In this document: piece by piece, positions 1 to 9,023 of the stretch | Position numbering within the stretch: the first letter of the stretch is position 1 | Layout of the letters: each line of letters begins with the position of its first letter | The notes under the pieces: generated by a model | Seen by the model: only the letters and a program-made list of their open reading frames with translations | The model's database searches: none | Told to the model about the DNA's origin: nothing | Position numbers and translations under genes: made by a program | DNA from: Ophiostoma sp. CBS 140.51 | Taxonomy: Eukaryota; Ascomycota; Sordariomycetes; Ophiostomatales; Ophiostomataceae | NCBI GenBank assembly: GCA_029298735.1 | Contig: JANSLP010000472.1 | Coordinates: 1 to 19,439 of the forward strand | DNA length: 19,439 bases | Direction of reading: 5' to 3'

Positions 1-549
1 GTCAATAGAATTTTCTACTATTTTTTAGGGTAAATTTTAAAAATAAAATCTAGATGGAAAATTACGAGAGAAACAGATAAAAACTAAATTTACATGATAG
101 AATACATAAACAAAATGTACTTCAGTTTAAATAATATTGTGTTAGAGCTATGAATAAAAAATAGAAGAAGCAAGGCTGATGCTAAAAACCAAGGTATAAC
201 GACAAAAAAAGATTGCTAATAAGACAATAGGAAAGACAGGAAACGAGGATGGGTGAATCGATATCATATGGCCAAACATAGCGAGGCAAAGTTACAAAAA
301 AAAAAGGTAGCACTAAAAGCCAAGGTGGTAAGTAAAAGGTGGTGGCCTGGGCCATGTGTTGTTGACAAAGGAAATACGTAAAAGCAAAAAACCAAAACCA
401 ATAAAAAGATACCATCCTTGGCCCAATCACAATATGCGACGCCTGTTAAGACAAATGTGAACGGTCCGTGAGTAATATCGGTATATGAAGACGATGAACG
501 AATGTAGAGAAGAGGCAAAATATGAGAAGGGGTGACGATAAGGCTCGTC
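1..549. other. AT-rich 3' flank, no gene seen
   Basis: The stretch is A/T-rich with many A-runs, most strongly over the first 420 bases. It lies downstream of the minus-strand gene that ends at 550 and probably includes that gene's 3' untranslated region. Open frames here (for example on the minus strand, 264-623) are low-complexity, hydrophobic by virtue of T-rich codons, and overlap the real C-terminal codons of the neighbour. I see no tRNA, no repeat and no convincing coding sequence. Confidence 0.6.
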
Positions 550-3500
550 TTAGCCTGTAACACGACGAACCCAGAGAGTTGTGGGTTCATACTCGGCGTT
601 CTTGTCGAGTCGCTTGTAGGCACGATGCAGCTTCAGGCCAATTTCATACTCCTCGCGCTGGATCTCGGCAAGATCAGCGCGCAAGCCTTCGACCTTGCGC
701 TTTTCCATCTCGCGCTTATGCAGGACATCGGGCGTTGCCAGGAGATTGTCGGTCGGCATGAGTTCCGTCATTTGCTTGATGCTGCGACCGATGTTGATGC
801 GGCGTTGGGCAAGACTGGAGAGCTGAGCATTGAACATGGTGACCCGGTCCTTGGCCGTCATTTCTGGCGGGGCCAGCGGGAGATTCTTGTGTATGGATCC
901 TGCCATTGACGCGCGATCTGAAGAGTCTGGGGCCTTTGACGCGCCCATGAGATGCTTGTTCCGTAGTTGGTTGTAGATGGACTCATCCGGGGAGGCATTG
1001 TCTTCACCACCGCTGCTGTGGCTAAGATAATCACCACAATCGGCCGTGTCACGTAGCGGCGAGTAGTTTCCAGTCATCCACGGCGTCTTGAGACTGATCA
1101 CAATTGGCTCGTTTCCATTTCTAATGGAGTTCGGGCTGGTATGTCCCATGCGCGGTGGACGCCGCCGATCCATGACATTGCCTTCATCTCCAAGGCTTGG
1201 AAGTGGCTTGGTGATGATGGGCGTGGGCTTCTGTCGTGGTGGTGAGGTCTGCTCGACGGGGGTGCTTTCGACTTGGATCACTGGCCGGCGTTTTGTTGCA
1301 GCTTGGTATGGCGGGCTGGACCGCAGAGGGTTGGGAATAGAAGGCATCTCGGGCGCGTCAGTGGCATCGAACTCGGCCTGCGACTCGTGCAACGTTGAGT
1401 TGTATGTGGTAGCGCTGAACCGCGATGGAGGCTGCGTCCATTCGTTTTTCTGAGGAGGAGGGCGTGGCGAGACTGGGGACGAGACAAAGTTGGGATGAGA
1501 GCGGTTGTTGTAGTTGAAAGGATCACTCTCATCGTAGCTGGCAAGAGTTTGATGCGAAGGAGTCGGCTTCCGTTTAATTTTGGACGATTGTGGACGCGAG
1601 TCCTGCTGTAGTGCTGGCTGCTGTTGATGGGATGAAGGAGACTCTTTGTAAGTGGGGTCTGCAGACTGAGGGGGGCTCGGGTAACTTTGGGTGCCAGGCG
1701 TCGCAGGGGACATTGGCTTCTGGGTGGTCTGTGGTGTGGGTGTCAGTGCTGGATGTTCAAAGGACGCTACGACGCTGCGAGCGACCGCTCGGATTGGCGT
1801 TTCATCCCTGAGTGGAGGAGGGCTGACAGGGGGTCTTACAATGCTAGAATTGTTCTGGCGAGGAGGAGATGAAATAATGACCGGATTTGCAGCAGTAGTG
1901 TCGTCTGTAAGTTTGGGCAGAGAACCCACGCGCTTACTGCTCTTGCGCGGGATGTTGAGCGGTGCCACTTCCGGCGTGTCGTGAACAGGTGCAACCAGGG
2001 TTGTGCGGCCACTTGCGCCATGCCATGCAGGTCGATTGGACGTGAAAGCTCCTGCCGCGGGATCTGTAGACGACGACAAATCTTTTGGCTGAGATGCAAC
2101 AGGCACTGGCAGAGACGACGCAACAGGAGCTGGAGGAGAAGTAATCGGGATGGCTGTTGGGGATGCAACTGGTGATCGTGGGGAAGCAACATCCTTCGGT
2201 GGCGGCGCAGGCTGAGCTGCAGAGGCAGAAGAGGCCGAACCCGTTGTGCCAGTGCCCACCTGTACGGTACGACGAAGCCGACTGGCAAAACTAGCAATGC
2301 CACTTGCCGCAGATGCCACCTTCCCTTCATTCGCAGCCGGGTCCGTTGGGCTGGTAGGGTCAGTGCCCGTTACGGCCAAACCACGAGCATACTCGATAGG
2401 TTTTACCTGGCTTGGCCGGCCCTTTTGGGAGCTGGTGAGTTCACCAGTTTGCGGATCCCAACGGACTTCGCCGCCTTTGTAGCCACGTTTGGATGAGGCG
2501 ATCGAGTTGCTGCGTTCTTGGGCCTGTTGCATCTGCTGGAGGCGTTCTCTTGATTTCGTCTCACGCAAAGTCTTTGCTGCGGCTTCTGCATTCTGTCGCC
2601 GTTCTCGCCGCATCATGGGAATATTGCTTCGCGACGCAGACGGCGGCCGGCCATCGTGAGCCGAATCCGCTTGTTGTGTAGCCTGCGCCGCGGCCATATC
2701 AAATTGAGGCTCGTCGCGCTCGACGGGACTGATGTCAGGGGCTTTCGGTGGGGGGTGATTGTGCCTGCGATTACGGTTAGGAATAAGTGTGTCGTGTGTA
2801 AAAAATGACCCGGCCTTGTGAACCGGAACACAGTTCGAGTCTACATCAGGGCTGTCGGCTTACGCTAATTCGGCAGCAGAAAGTTCAGGAGAGCTTTCTG
2901 GTGATACTCCGTCGGCGTTCCTGACGTCTTTCGGCTGTGAGTAGTATTGGTATTGAGACCGTGGGTCTTGATACTGGTAACTTGGCTGTTGCTGTTCCTG
3001 ATACGGGGGCTGTTGATATTGTTGTTGGTACTGCTGCTGCTGCTGCTGGAGCTGGAGGCTCGTGTTGATCGGACTCGGCTGGGAGTAAATGGACGACGAA
3101 GGGCGGTTTGCGCCTCGTTTCGGGTTGCGGGCCGGAGGTAGTTGGGAGTGTCGAGACGGAGCTGTGTTTCTGTTTGTAGTCGCAGGCAAGGTCAGTTCAT
3201 GGCCGAGAAGAAGAAACGAGTCGGATGGGGTGCCAAGTGCTAAGTCAGGAGCATCATGAAGATGGGCGATAATGTGATCCGGGGATTGAACGGGGAGAAG
3301 TCGTACGGGGGCGTCGAGAAGAGTAGGAAGCCAAACAAGAGAAATAGGACAAGCCACTGCTAGGACCAAAAAAGGAGAAAGACAGCTAGCTCGAGTTGCG
3401 TAACAAGAGCTATATTGGCTGTCCGTTCCAGTAGCACATAGCAAGACCACGATGATGACGAGGAAACACGAAAAAGACAACACAGGCAAAGATGGGCAGT

Positions 3501-3933
3501 TGTACGCTGAGGAAATTCTAGCAATAGCCCCGAGTCCGACCAGCGCCAAAATAGGGAGGAGATGAGCAGGAAACAGGGAGATTAATTGCACCAGGGGATG
3601 TTTTTGGTGGAGAATGCGACGAGGTTGTGGGGGTGTTGCAGGGGGAAAGAGTGTGTGGTTGTTGGCTTGAGAGGTTGAGACGTAGACCCCGCTGTGGCAG
3701 CCGTCTTTCGGGTGGGCATCAAACAAGTCGAGAAAAGCAATAAGATGTGAAATAAGCACTTACAGATGTTGTTGAAGATGCTGTTGCTGCTGCTGCAGGT
3801 ACTCTCGTTGAAACTGCTGGTATTGTTGGTACTGCAATTGCTCCTGCTGTTGTTGCTGCTGTTGCTCCACAAACTCGCGTGGCGGAAAGGCTGGCGCCGG
3901 TCCGCCCTGAATGGAGTAGCTGTAGCCTGCCAT
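550..3933 (-). CDS. Q-rich, coiled-coil fungal protein of unknown function (3 exons, 896 aa)
   Basis: Exons are read as 3933-3764, 3169-2864 and 2764-550; the sum is 2691 nt, exactly 897 codons, which supports the joins. The start ATG at 3933 (MAGYSYSIQGG) has a good A at -3 and is the first in-frame ATG. Residues about 24-56 and 95-136 are rich in Gln (with Tyr in the second block). Residues about 210-245 are a charged, Gln-rich helix, followed by a conserved-looking block at about 251-288 (KRGYKGGEVRWDPQTGEL, then KGRPSQVKPIEYARG). The middle, about 300-790, is Pro/Ser/Thr-rich and probably disordered. The last 95 residues (MFNAQLSSLAQRR to the end) look like a coiled coil. The two ordered blocks suggest a conserved fungal protein, perhaps a scaffold, but I recognise no named family. 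The intergenic side is shared with the divergent carrier gene at 7042. Confidence 0.82.
2765..2863 (-). other. Intron 2 of the Q-rich gene (99 nt)
   Basis: On the minus strand the donor is GC|GTAAGC at 2863, the branch site is CCTAACC, and the acceptor is ATCGCAG|G at 2765. The join rebuilds an Ala codon and continues as HNHPPPKAPDISPVERDEPQ into the long third exon. The internal ATG at 2697, which looks like a start if the gene is read without splicing, becomes residue 182. Confidence 0.85.
3170..3763 (-). other. Intron 1 of the Q-rich gene (594 nt)
   Basis: On the minus strand the donor is CT|GTAAGT at 3763 and the acceptor is AAACAG|A at 3170, with CTGAC about 30 nt before the acceptor as a branch site. 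The join completes a CTA (Leu) codon and keeps frame. The length is large for a fungal intron. Reading through meets a stop at once (CTG TAA), so retention would truncate the protein after about 57 residues. The exact acceptor is inferred; other AGs nearby break the frame. Confidence 0.65.
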
Positions 3934-5158
3934 TATTGACGTAGGTTGGCGCGACTTGAGTGGTTGGAGTTTGACAGACGACAAGTGATTCTGGAATGTG
4001 GTCTAGAAAACGGATGTTCAACGGCCGTGATCAGAACTGGTAATGCGAAGCAGCGAGTAAGACAGTCGGTCTGTCTCGGTCTCTTGTTGTGCCTAGGCCG
4101 GAGGTGGACTCGGCGCTTCTGTTCCCGCGTCCCAAAGAGTTTTGTGTTGTTCTATAGTTGTGTCGCTTTGTCGATTTTCGTGAAATAATCAGGCGGGGAG
4201 GAGGGATGGAAGTCGAGACCGCGATATATATCTCAACGTTCGGCCCTCGCAAAAGTCGTCTGTCTTCTGCTCCTTGATCACAGCCCGGAGGACTGCGACA
4301 AGTCCTTTATGAGCCTATTTCGCAGCCGTTTCCTGCGCCAACGCTGTCCTGGTGATTTTCTCTCTGCGCCGCCAGTGGTGCTGCCGATGGCACTGTTGTC
4401 CAGGGAAGATGCCTGTTCGCCTTTGAGGTCTCTAACACGCAAAGCCACCACCAAGCAAGATGATAAAGGCGACGAAGCGATGTTCTGGAAACTTTCGACT
4501 GGTTCCGATGCGAGGTCTATTGGCGATCGCGCAGCCGTGCGTATTCGTGCACGAGCGAGAGACTGCGGGTACCCTGACTGGTGTTCTGCCTGCCTTACTT
4601 GCGGCACTTTAGCCAGCGATCCCGAATGCCACACGGCACGTCACGACACGACACCACCCGTCTGTTGAAATCTAGGCTGGCTTGGTCGTCGCGACGGGAA
4701 GGTGTAGACCGTTGCGTAGCCAGAAAACGAAGCGTGTGTAAGGACGTATGTCAGATCACCAGCAAGGAGGAAAAATGGAGGGGAAAAAGTGCTAGAGCGC
4801 AAAAAATCAGACAGTCGGCGAGCGCATGAATGGCCTCAAGTAGCGATCGCTTTCTGTTGGCGCACCCGTCTGTTCTTGTCCTCGTTTGTCGAGAATAGCG
4901 CAGTACTGAGGAAGTTGGTAAATGCGCTGTAATTAAAGGTTAAGATGAGTGACGTCGTTTTGTTGGTCGGTTGTTTCAAGCGGCTGTATGCTGGAGAAAT
5001 GAGGACAAGCCACCAGAGCGTATGCGCGAGAAATCACTGCCTGTCGTGTCGATTCTCTCGTCGGTTGGTGTCTTTTCAGTTCAGAGTTTGGTGTTGGCTG
5101 AAAGCTTGACGTTGACATTGACTTCGCCAGTCAGTGTGGCCTGAGAGGGACAGGAGGA

Positions 5159-5166
5159 TATAAAAA
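5159..5166 (+). promoter_or_regulatory. TATA-like box
   Basis: The sequence TATAAAAA stands 67 bases before the ATG of the small ORF at 5226. It matches the TATA consensus on the plus strand. No transcript evidence is available, and such a match can arise by chance. Confidence 0.3.
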
Positions 5167-5195
5167 CAAGAAAAATACGGCTGGCTCCTGCGTTT

Positions 5196-5211
5196 GGCCA
5201 GGATCCTGGCC
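5196..5211. repeat. 16-bp perfect palindrome
   Basis: GGCCAGGATCCTGGCC is its own reverse complement over all 16 bases. It sits between the TATA-like box and the ATG at 5226. The half site GGCCAGG recurs in inverted form about 1 kb further on (6214-6233). It could be a dimeric transcription-factor site; this is inference. Confidence 0.5.
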
Positions 5212-5225
5212 TTTATTGTCTCTGA

Positions 5226-5423
5226 ATGCGACAGTCCCGAATGCGCCTAATTGAGTGGCGTGTGCAGGTTGCGTCAAGCTTGGCCGTTTTGGTTGGTCTA
5301 CTTGTCTCTGTCGCCCTTACAGCTGGTGATGGGTACTTTCCCCGCAACACAGCCACCGACTGCGTTTGTCGAGCTGAAATGAAGCCGTTGCTTTTGAGCC
5401 CTTGTCGGCTTTTTTTCGTGTAG
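5226..5423 (+). CDS. Possible small secreted protein (65 aa)
   Basis: The frame starts at a true ATG and runs 65 codons to TAG. The N-terminus has Arg-rich residues 1-12 and then a hydrophobic core (ASSLAVLVGLLVSVALTAG, about 17-35), which resembles a signal peptide or single membrane helix. The short mature part contains three Cys residues (DCVC and SPC). A TATA-like box and a 16-bp palindrome stand just upstream. No family is recognised. The frame may equally be chance within a long intergenic region, because it is short and I cannot judge conservation. Confidence 0.2.
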   Translation: MRQSRMRLIEWRVQVASSLAVLVGLLVSVALTAGDGYFPRNTATDCVCRAEMKPLLLSPCRLFFV

Positions 5424-5955
5424 ACGTCTGGATGTTGGTTATTGAAATCATCAATTTGGTCGACACTTTGTTAACTGCTGGCCAGTCGTCCTTGGCGATG
5501 TCGAAGGTTCGTAAAGGGAGGGGGGGGGCGCCAACGGACGAAGGAGAATGGACACGGCTGGCGCCGCAGAAACGAGCTTGATTAGTTGGTCGGTTGGCTG
5601 TTAAAAATCGTGGTTGGATGGTTGACGGCCAGGGGCAAAGTGACATTTGTTGTTGGTGATTTTGTGTTTGTGAGAACTCAAATGGACAGACTACGACTCC
5701 CATCCTCAACACAAAAACGGACAGTACGCGCACAAAAATAGCAGGCGCGAATGGAGCACTCAATTTGTTCCTTCTGGCTGCGAGGCTGGCCGGTCGCTCC
5801 TTCCATTCCATACGAAGCATACAGTGACAATTTTGCCACACGCAATGACATAATTTCGACCTCGATCCTCATGGCCCTTCCTCTACCCACGTCGAAGTAC
5901 AATCTGCAAGCCTGGCCGTATTCCAAGTCTCCTTCTCACATCTGCTCTGTAACTA

Positions 5956-5967
5956 CGGAGTACTCCG
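5956..5967. repeat. 12-bp perfect palindrome CGGAGTACTCCG
   Basis: CGGAGTACTCCG is a perfect palindrome in otherwise unremarkable intergenic DNA. From general experience, similar GGAGTACTCC words occur repeatedly in fungal intergenic DNA, so it may be a dispersed short element or a CGG/CCG-type binding site. Confidence 0.4.
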
Positions 5968-6207
5968 CACACAGTACACATTACGACGTATTACGCCCTG
6001 TATGTGCCAGTTTGGCCCAACTCCGGACAATTGATGCGGTCAGGCCCATGAACTTGGCCATATTTACACGATCCCGACGACTCGGAGCCCGTTTCGCTCA
6101 TAACTGACAGTCAGCATTTCATGCCCAGACAGTGAAAACGCGAGATCAAGTCATCGAGTAGGCTGGGCTCTGTCTTCGTTCGAAATGATACTCACGAAAA
6201 CGGAGGC

Positions 6208-6269
6208 AGGACTGGCCAGGACATGGCCTGGCCCGTCACGACCAGAACGAGGCCTGCCAAGCCAGTCCT
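6208..6269. repeat. Nested inverted repeats
   Basis: AGGACTGGC at 6208-6216 pairs with GCCAGTCCT at 6261-6269 (nine perfect pairs, 44-base loop). Inside the left arm, GGCCAGG at 6214-6220 pairs with CCTGGCC at 6227-6233 around a six-base spacer. The two structures are alternatives, because they share bases. The inner pair uses the same half site as the palindrome at 5196. Confidence 0.45.
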
Positions 6270-6689
6270 TGGTGTGTTTCACCACGGGCTGGGGTTCGCC
6301 TTTTTGTGCACATTTCAGTGGATCCTCTGGCGGGCAGGGTGGCCAAGCGTGTTTCAAAGCCCTGTGGGAATGAAAGACCCCTCCCAAAACGCTGCACAAA
6401 TGTTCAGACCTGCAAAGTGACAGGGAAAAAGGGGAGCGTGGACGTGCAATTTGTCCCCCTTTCTAACCTTTTCGATTCATCCGGTCTTTCGTTCCTGCTG
6501 AGCCCCAGTGCACGGGTTTATTTTGGAAGATTTGTTCTTATTTTTGAGATAAGCTTCCTCACCTCGTGGCAGGGGTAATTCAGCTCCAAACGCGGAATCA
6601 CGTGAAGCAATTTAATGGCGTATTCGTTGATTCTGCTTGTTGAGCTTATTATGTCTGACTGGATAGAAATACGCATGCAGAGTACATTC

Positions 6690-6738
6690 ACACGGCCGTT
6701 TACTGGTATTGAAACACTAGGAAATAATACACGGCCGT
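6690..6738. promoter_or_regulatory. Paired ACACGGCCGT motifs
   Basis: ACACGGCCGT occurs at 6690-6699 and again at 6729-6738, 39 bases apart and about 300 bases before the carrier ATG at 7042. Each contains the palindrome ACGGCCGT, extending to CACGGCCGTG in the second. Inverted CGG/CCG triplets are the usual target of Zn2Cys6 regulators; use as such here is inferred. Confidence 0.3.
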
Positions 6739-7041
6739 GGCTGTAGTCTTACGAAAAGATTCACCCGATTTTGTGTCTTGCATGTGCTTTAGGACGATAA
6801 GGTAGGTAGAGACCCACCATTGCCAGCTGCTGTCAGCTGCACGCTATCGCCCCGCCATGGCCATTTTGACAAGGCTCTGTTCCTGGCTTTCCCGTTCCAA
6901 AATAAGCTGGCGTTTGTTCCGCCGGACACTTGCATCGCATTCTCACAATCCGGCATTTTGATATCAGATTCACGGCACAGAGCCGCCAAGGGCCTTGATT
7001 TGATAACTGCCGCAACAAGGCTATGCTGCATCGGCTAGACG

Positions 7042-8742
7042 ATGAAGGGGCGCGATGACGCTCTTTCTGCGGGAGCGGGGCCCGCCAAGAGCAGCAGCAA
7101 TGCCGACGATGACAAGACCGGAGGTGGCGGGGGCACCAACGACGGTATATATGGCGGTGGGGTGTATCCCGGTATTCTTCCTGCAGTCCCGGTAGACGGT
7201 GTGCCCATCATTCCGGACAAAGACCGCCGCACCAACGCTGCCACGGCAGCCTCAGCCGCTGGTGTCCGAGCCTTGTCGGCACAGGCACTCCAGTTCTACT
7301 TCCGTGCGCCGGTCAAAGCGTTCTTCCGCACACGAGTCGACTATTTGGCTTACGCCCGAGGTGCCGATGGCGGATTCTCAGCCAACGCCGCCGGTGCATC
7401 GCGATTCCGGACATGGCTAAATGGCACAACACCTGGTGTCTTGGCACTTGCCATCAAACGGCACGGCTGGTCCGTTGTGCCTGACCAAGTGCTGCCACCT
7501 CTTATGGCGAATATCGGTGTGGCAGCTGTGTTGTACACAAGCTACCTGCAGATCCTCGCCCAGTTACATCCAGAAAGTGGACAGGCACGGCGGCGTGTGT
7601 ACCCTCCGCCAGCGCCTACAGAGACGTTTGTGGCCGGTTTTCTTGCCGGAAGCTTACAGAGCTTGGTGGCTGCACCACTGGATGCCATACAGGCACGTTA
7701 CGATCATAAAACAGTAGCTGCTGGTACTGTCAACAACGGCACCCCTCAAAGCATGTGGGCATTTAGTGCAGCCAAGCTGCGCGAGATTGGGCTTCGAGGC
7801 ATTTTTGCTGGCTGGGGCCTGTCGTTCGTTAAGGACAGCTTCGGAAACGGCGTGTTCTTCTCGGTCTTCGAGTACGTGAAAGCCCAAAGTTACTATAGCT
7901 TTGTGGCGTACTACTATGGTGCTCTTGACGGGTCCATGATCCTCGAGCAGCAGATGCGGGAACAGGCCGCAGAACGGCGGAAGAAAGAACGGCAACAGTG
8001 GGTTCAAGGCCAGGTCAATGATCTTGATGCTCGTATTGAAGGAGCCAAGCACGCTCTCCATGGCGATCAGGAGCAAACATCCGGCCAAGAACACACACGG
8101 CACCAGCACTCCGCCATACCCCTAGTTCCCAAAGCGTGGTCCGAAGCACGGGCTCGGGAACGCGCAGAGAAAGAAGCTGCCATGCCTGTCGTTATTCGGC
8201 CTCATTATACACTCGAGCCAACATTTTTGCTGCTCGCCGGTGTGAGTGCCTCTTTTGCCCAGCAGGTGCTCCTACATCCCCTCACACACTTTCAAGTTGT
8301 GCACTGGGACATGCTGGAAGACCTTGACGCGGCAGTCAAGGCCGACCGTGAGGCCGCAGCAGCTCGGGCGGCGGCATCAAAGCTCGCCACTGCTAACGGA
8401 AATGGTGGTATCGGTGCCCGTGACGGCTCTGGCAATGGTTCCTCGGGCCGCAGCAGCCTACGCAGCCGTATGAGCCGCATCTTCAGCCTACCAAGGTTCC
8501 ACTTCATGCGCACATACTACCACGCCTACCTGCAAACACTAAGTACTTGCACCGATATGGCCACAGCCGAGGGTCGGTCATTGTTGTCATGGCTATACCG
8601 TGGCTTCTGGTGGAACGCCATCCGACAGGTGCCAAGTACGAGTGCTGGCCTCATCATATTCGAATTGTTACGCCGAAAATATGGCATGGCCGGAGAGGAA
8701 GTGCGTATCAACCAAGATGGTTATGACATCCTGCTCCGTTAG
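7042..8742 (+). CDS. Divergent mitochondrial carrier (SLC25-type) protein, 566 aa
   Basis: This is probably a solute carrier of the mitochondrial inner membrane; the substrate cannot be told. Three repeats can be seen. Repeat 1 has the degenerate helix-1 motif around PVKAFFR (residues 90-96) and helix 2 near 150-172. Repeat 2 has FVAGFLAGSLQSLVAAPLDAIQAR (split here in sense: helix 3 near 196-212, signature PLDAIQ at 212-217), then GLRGIFAGWGLSF and helix 4 to about 280. Repeat 3 has LLAGVSASFAQQ and the weak signature PLTHFQ (413-418), then LYRGFWWNAIRQVP and helix 6 (about 518-545). Usual carriers have about 300 residues; the extra length is a 70-residue Gly/Ala-rich N-tail, a charged insertion at about 300-388 and a Ser/Ala/Gly-rich insertion at about 426-488. 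A TAG lies two codons before the ATG, so no longer unspliced start is possible. The gene is a single exon. Confidence 0.85.
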   Translation: MKGRDDALSAGAGPAKSSSNADDDKTGGGGGTNDGIYGGGVYPGILPAVPVDGVPIIPDKDRRTNAATAASAAGVRALSAQALQFYFRAPVKAFFRTRVDYLAYARGADGGFSANAAGASRFRTWLNGTTPGVLALAIKRHGWSVVPDQVLPPLMANIGVAAVLYTSYLQILAQLHPESGQARRRVYPPPAPTETFVAGFLAGSLQSLVAAPLDAIQARYDHKTVAAGTVNNGTPQSMWAFSAAKLREIGLRGIFAGWGLSFVKDSFGNGVFFSVFEYVKAQSYYSFVAYYYGALDGSMILEQQMREQAAERRKKERQQWVQGQVNDLDARIEGAKHALHGDQEQTSGQEHTRHQHSAIPLVPKAWSEARARERAEKEAAMPVVIRPHYTLEPTFLLLAGVSASFAQQVLLHPLTHFQVVHWDMLEDLDAAVKADREAAAARAAASKLATANGNGGIGARDGSGNGSSGRSSLRSRMSRIFSLPRFHFMRTYYHAYLQTLSTCTDMATAEGRSLLSWLYRGFWWNAIRQVPSTSAGLIIFELLRRKYGMAGEEVRINQDGYDILLR

Positions 8743-8893
8743 GATGACAGACGGATCCCCCCTTCTTTTATTCTACTTTTCTTTGCTACTTTTGACATCT
8801 TTTGGGACGGTTCAGCATTAGACGGCGTTGCTTTATTTTATCATACACGGCCAGAATGTCGGCTTGTATTCCCTCACATCTCACTTTGCTCTA

Positions 8894-8899
8894 TTTATT
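8894..8899 (-). terminator. Poly(A) signal candidate for the Ser/Thr-rich gene
   Basis: AATAAA on the minus strand, 125 bases beyond the stop codon at 9024. It lies inside the presumed 3' untranslated region of the convergent carrier gene. Confidence 0.3.
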
Positions 8900-8958
8900 G
8901 CTGTTTGCCTATCTCTCCAGGCAATCCTCTCTCCTGCACAGTTTACATATATTACTCG

Positions 8959-8964
8959 AATAAA
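8959..8964 (+). terminator. Poly(A) signal candidate for the carrier gene
   Basis: AATAAA on the plus strand, 217 bases after the carrier stop codon. Fungal poly(A) signals are loose, so this is only the best match in the 281-base convergent gap. Confidence 0.3.
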
Positions 8965-9023
8965 TACAACGCCACATAATATAGCATCTCTGCCTTTCTG
9001 CATAGATTTTGTCTCCTTTGTAT

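Larger units (their letters stand above)
3934..7041. promoter_or_regulatory. 3.1-kb divergent intergenic region
   Basis: This is the shared upstream region of the minus-strand Q-rich gene and the plus-strand carrier gene. Open frames on both strands (such as 4309-4668 and 5317-5841) have no recognisable domain and overlap each other, as chance frames do. It holds a TATA-like box at 5159, a 16-bp palindrome at 5196, a small ORF at 5226-5423, a G-run near 5518-5528, a 12-bp palindrome at 5956, nested inverted repeats at 6208-6269 and a repeated ACACGGCCGT motif at 6690 and 6729, listed separately. Long leaders for either flanking gene, or a non-coding transcript, could lie here. Confidence 0.55.

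Noticed and set aside
264..623. 119-codon minus-strand frame overlapping the end of the Q-rich gene
   Set aside because: It overlaps true C-terminal codons in another frame and is composed of low-complexity hydrophobic residues from AT-rich DNA; no domain.
550..2697. 715-residue protein starting at ATG 2697 as the complete gene
   Set aside because: The frame extends upstream to a CTAAC-like branch site and acceptor that join it to exon 2 in frame, so 2697 is internal, though an internal start cannot be excluded.
2860..3759. 299-codon minus-strand frame as a separate gene
   Set aside because: Its last part is exon 2 of the Q-rich gene and the rest is intron 1; splice sites at both ends keep frame with exons 1 and 3.
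4278..4668. Opposed frames of about 118 codons on both strands
   Set aside because: They mirror each other, show no domain or signal, and lie in the divergent intergenic region.
5317..5841. 174-codon minus-strand frame
   Set aside because: No recognisable motif, odd composition and overlap with the opposite small ORF; most likely chance.
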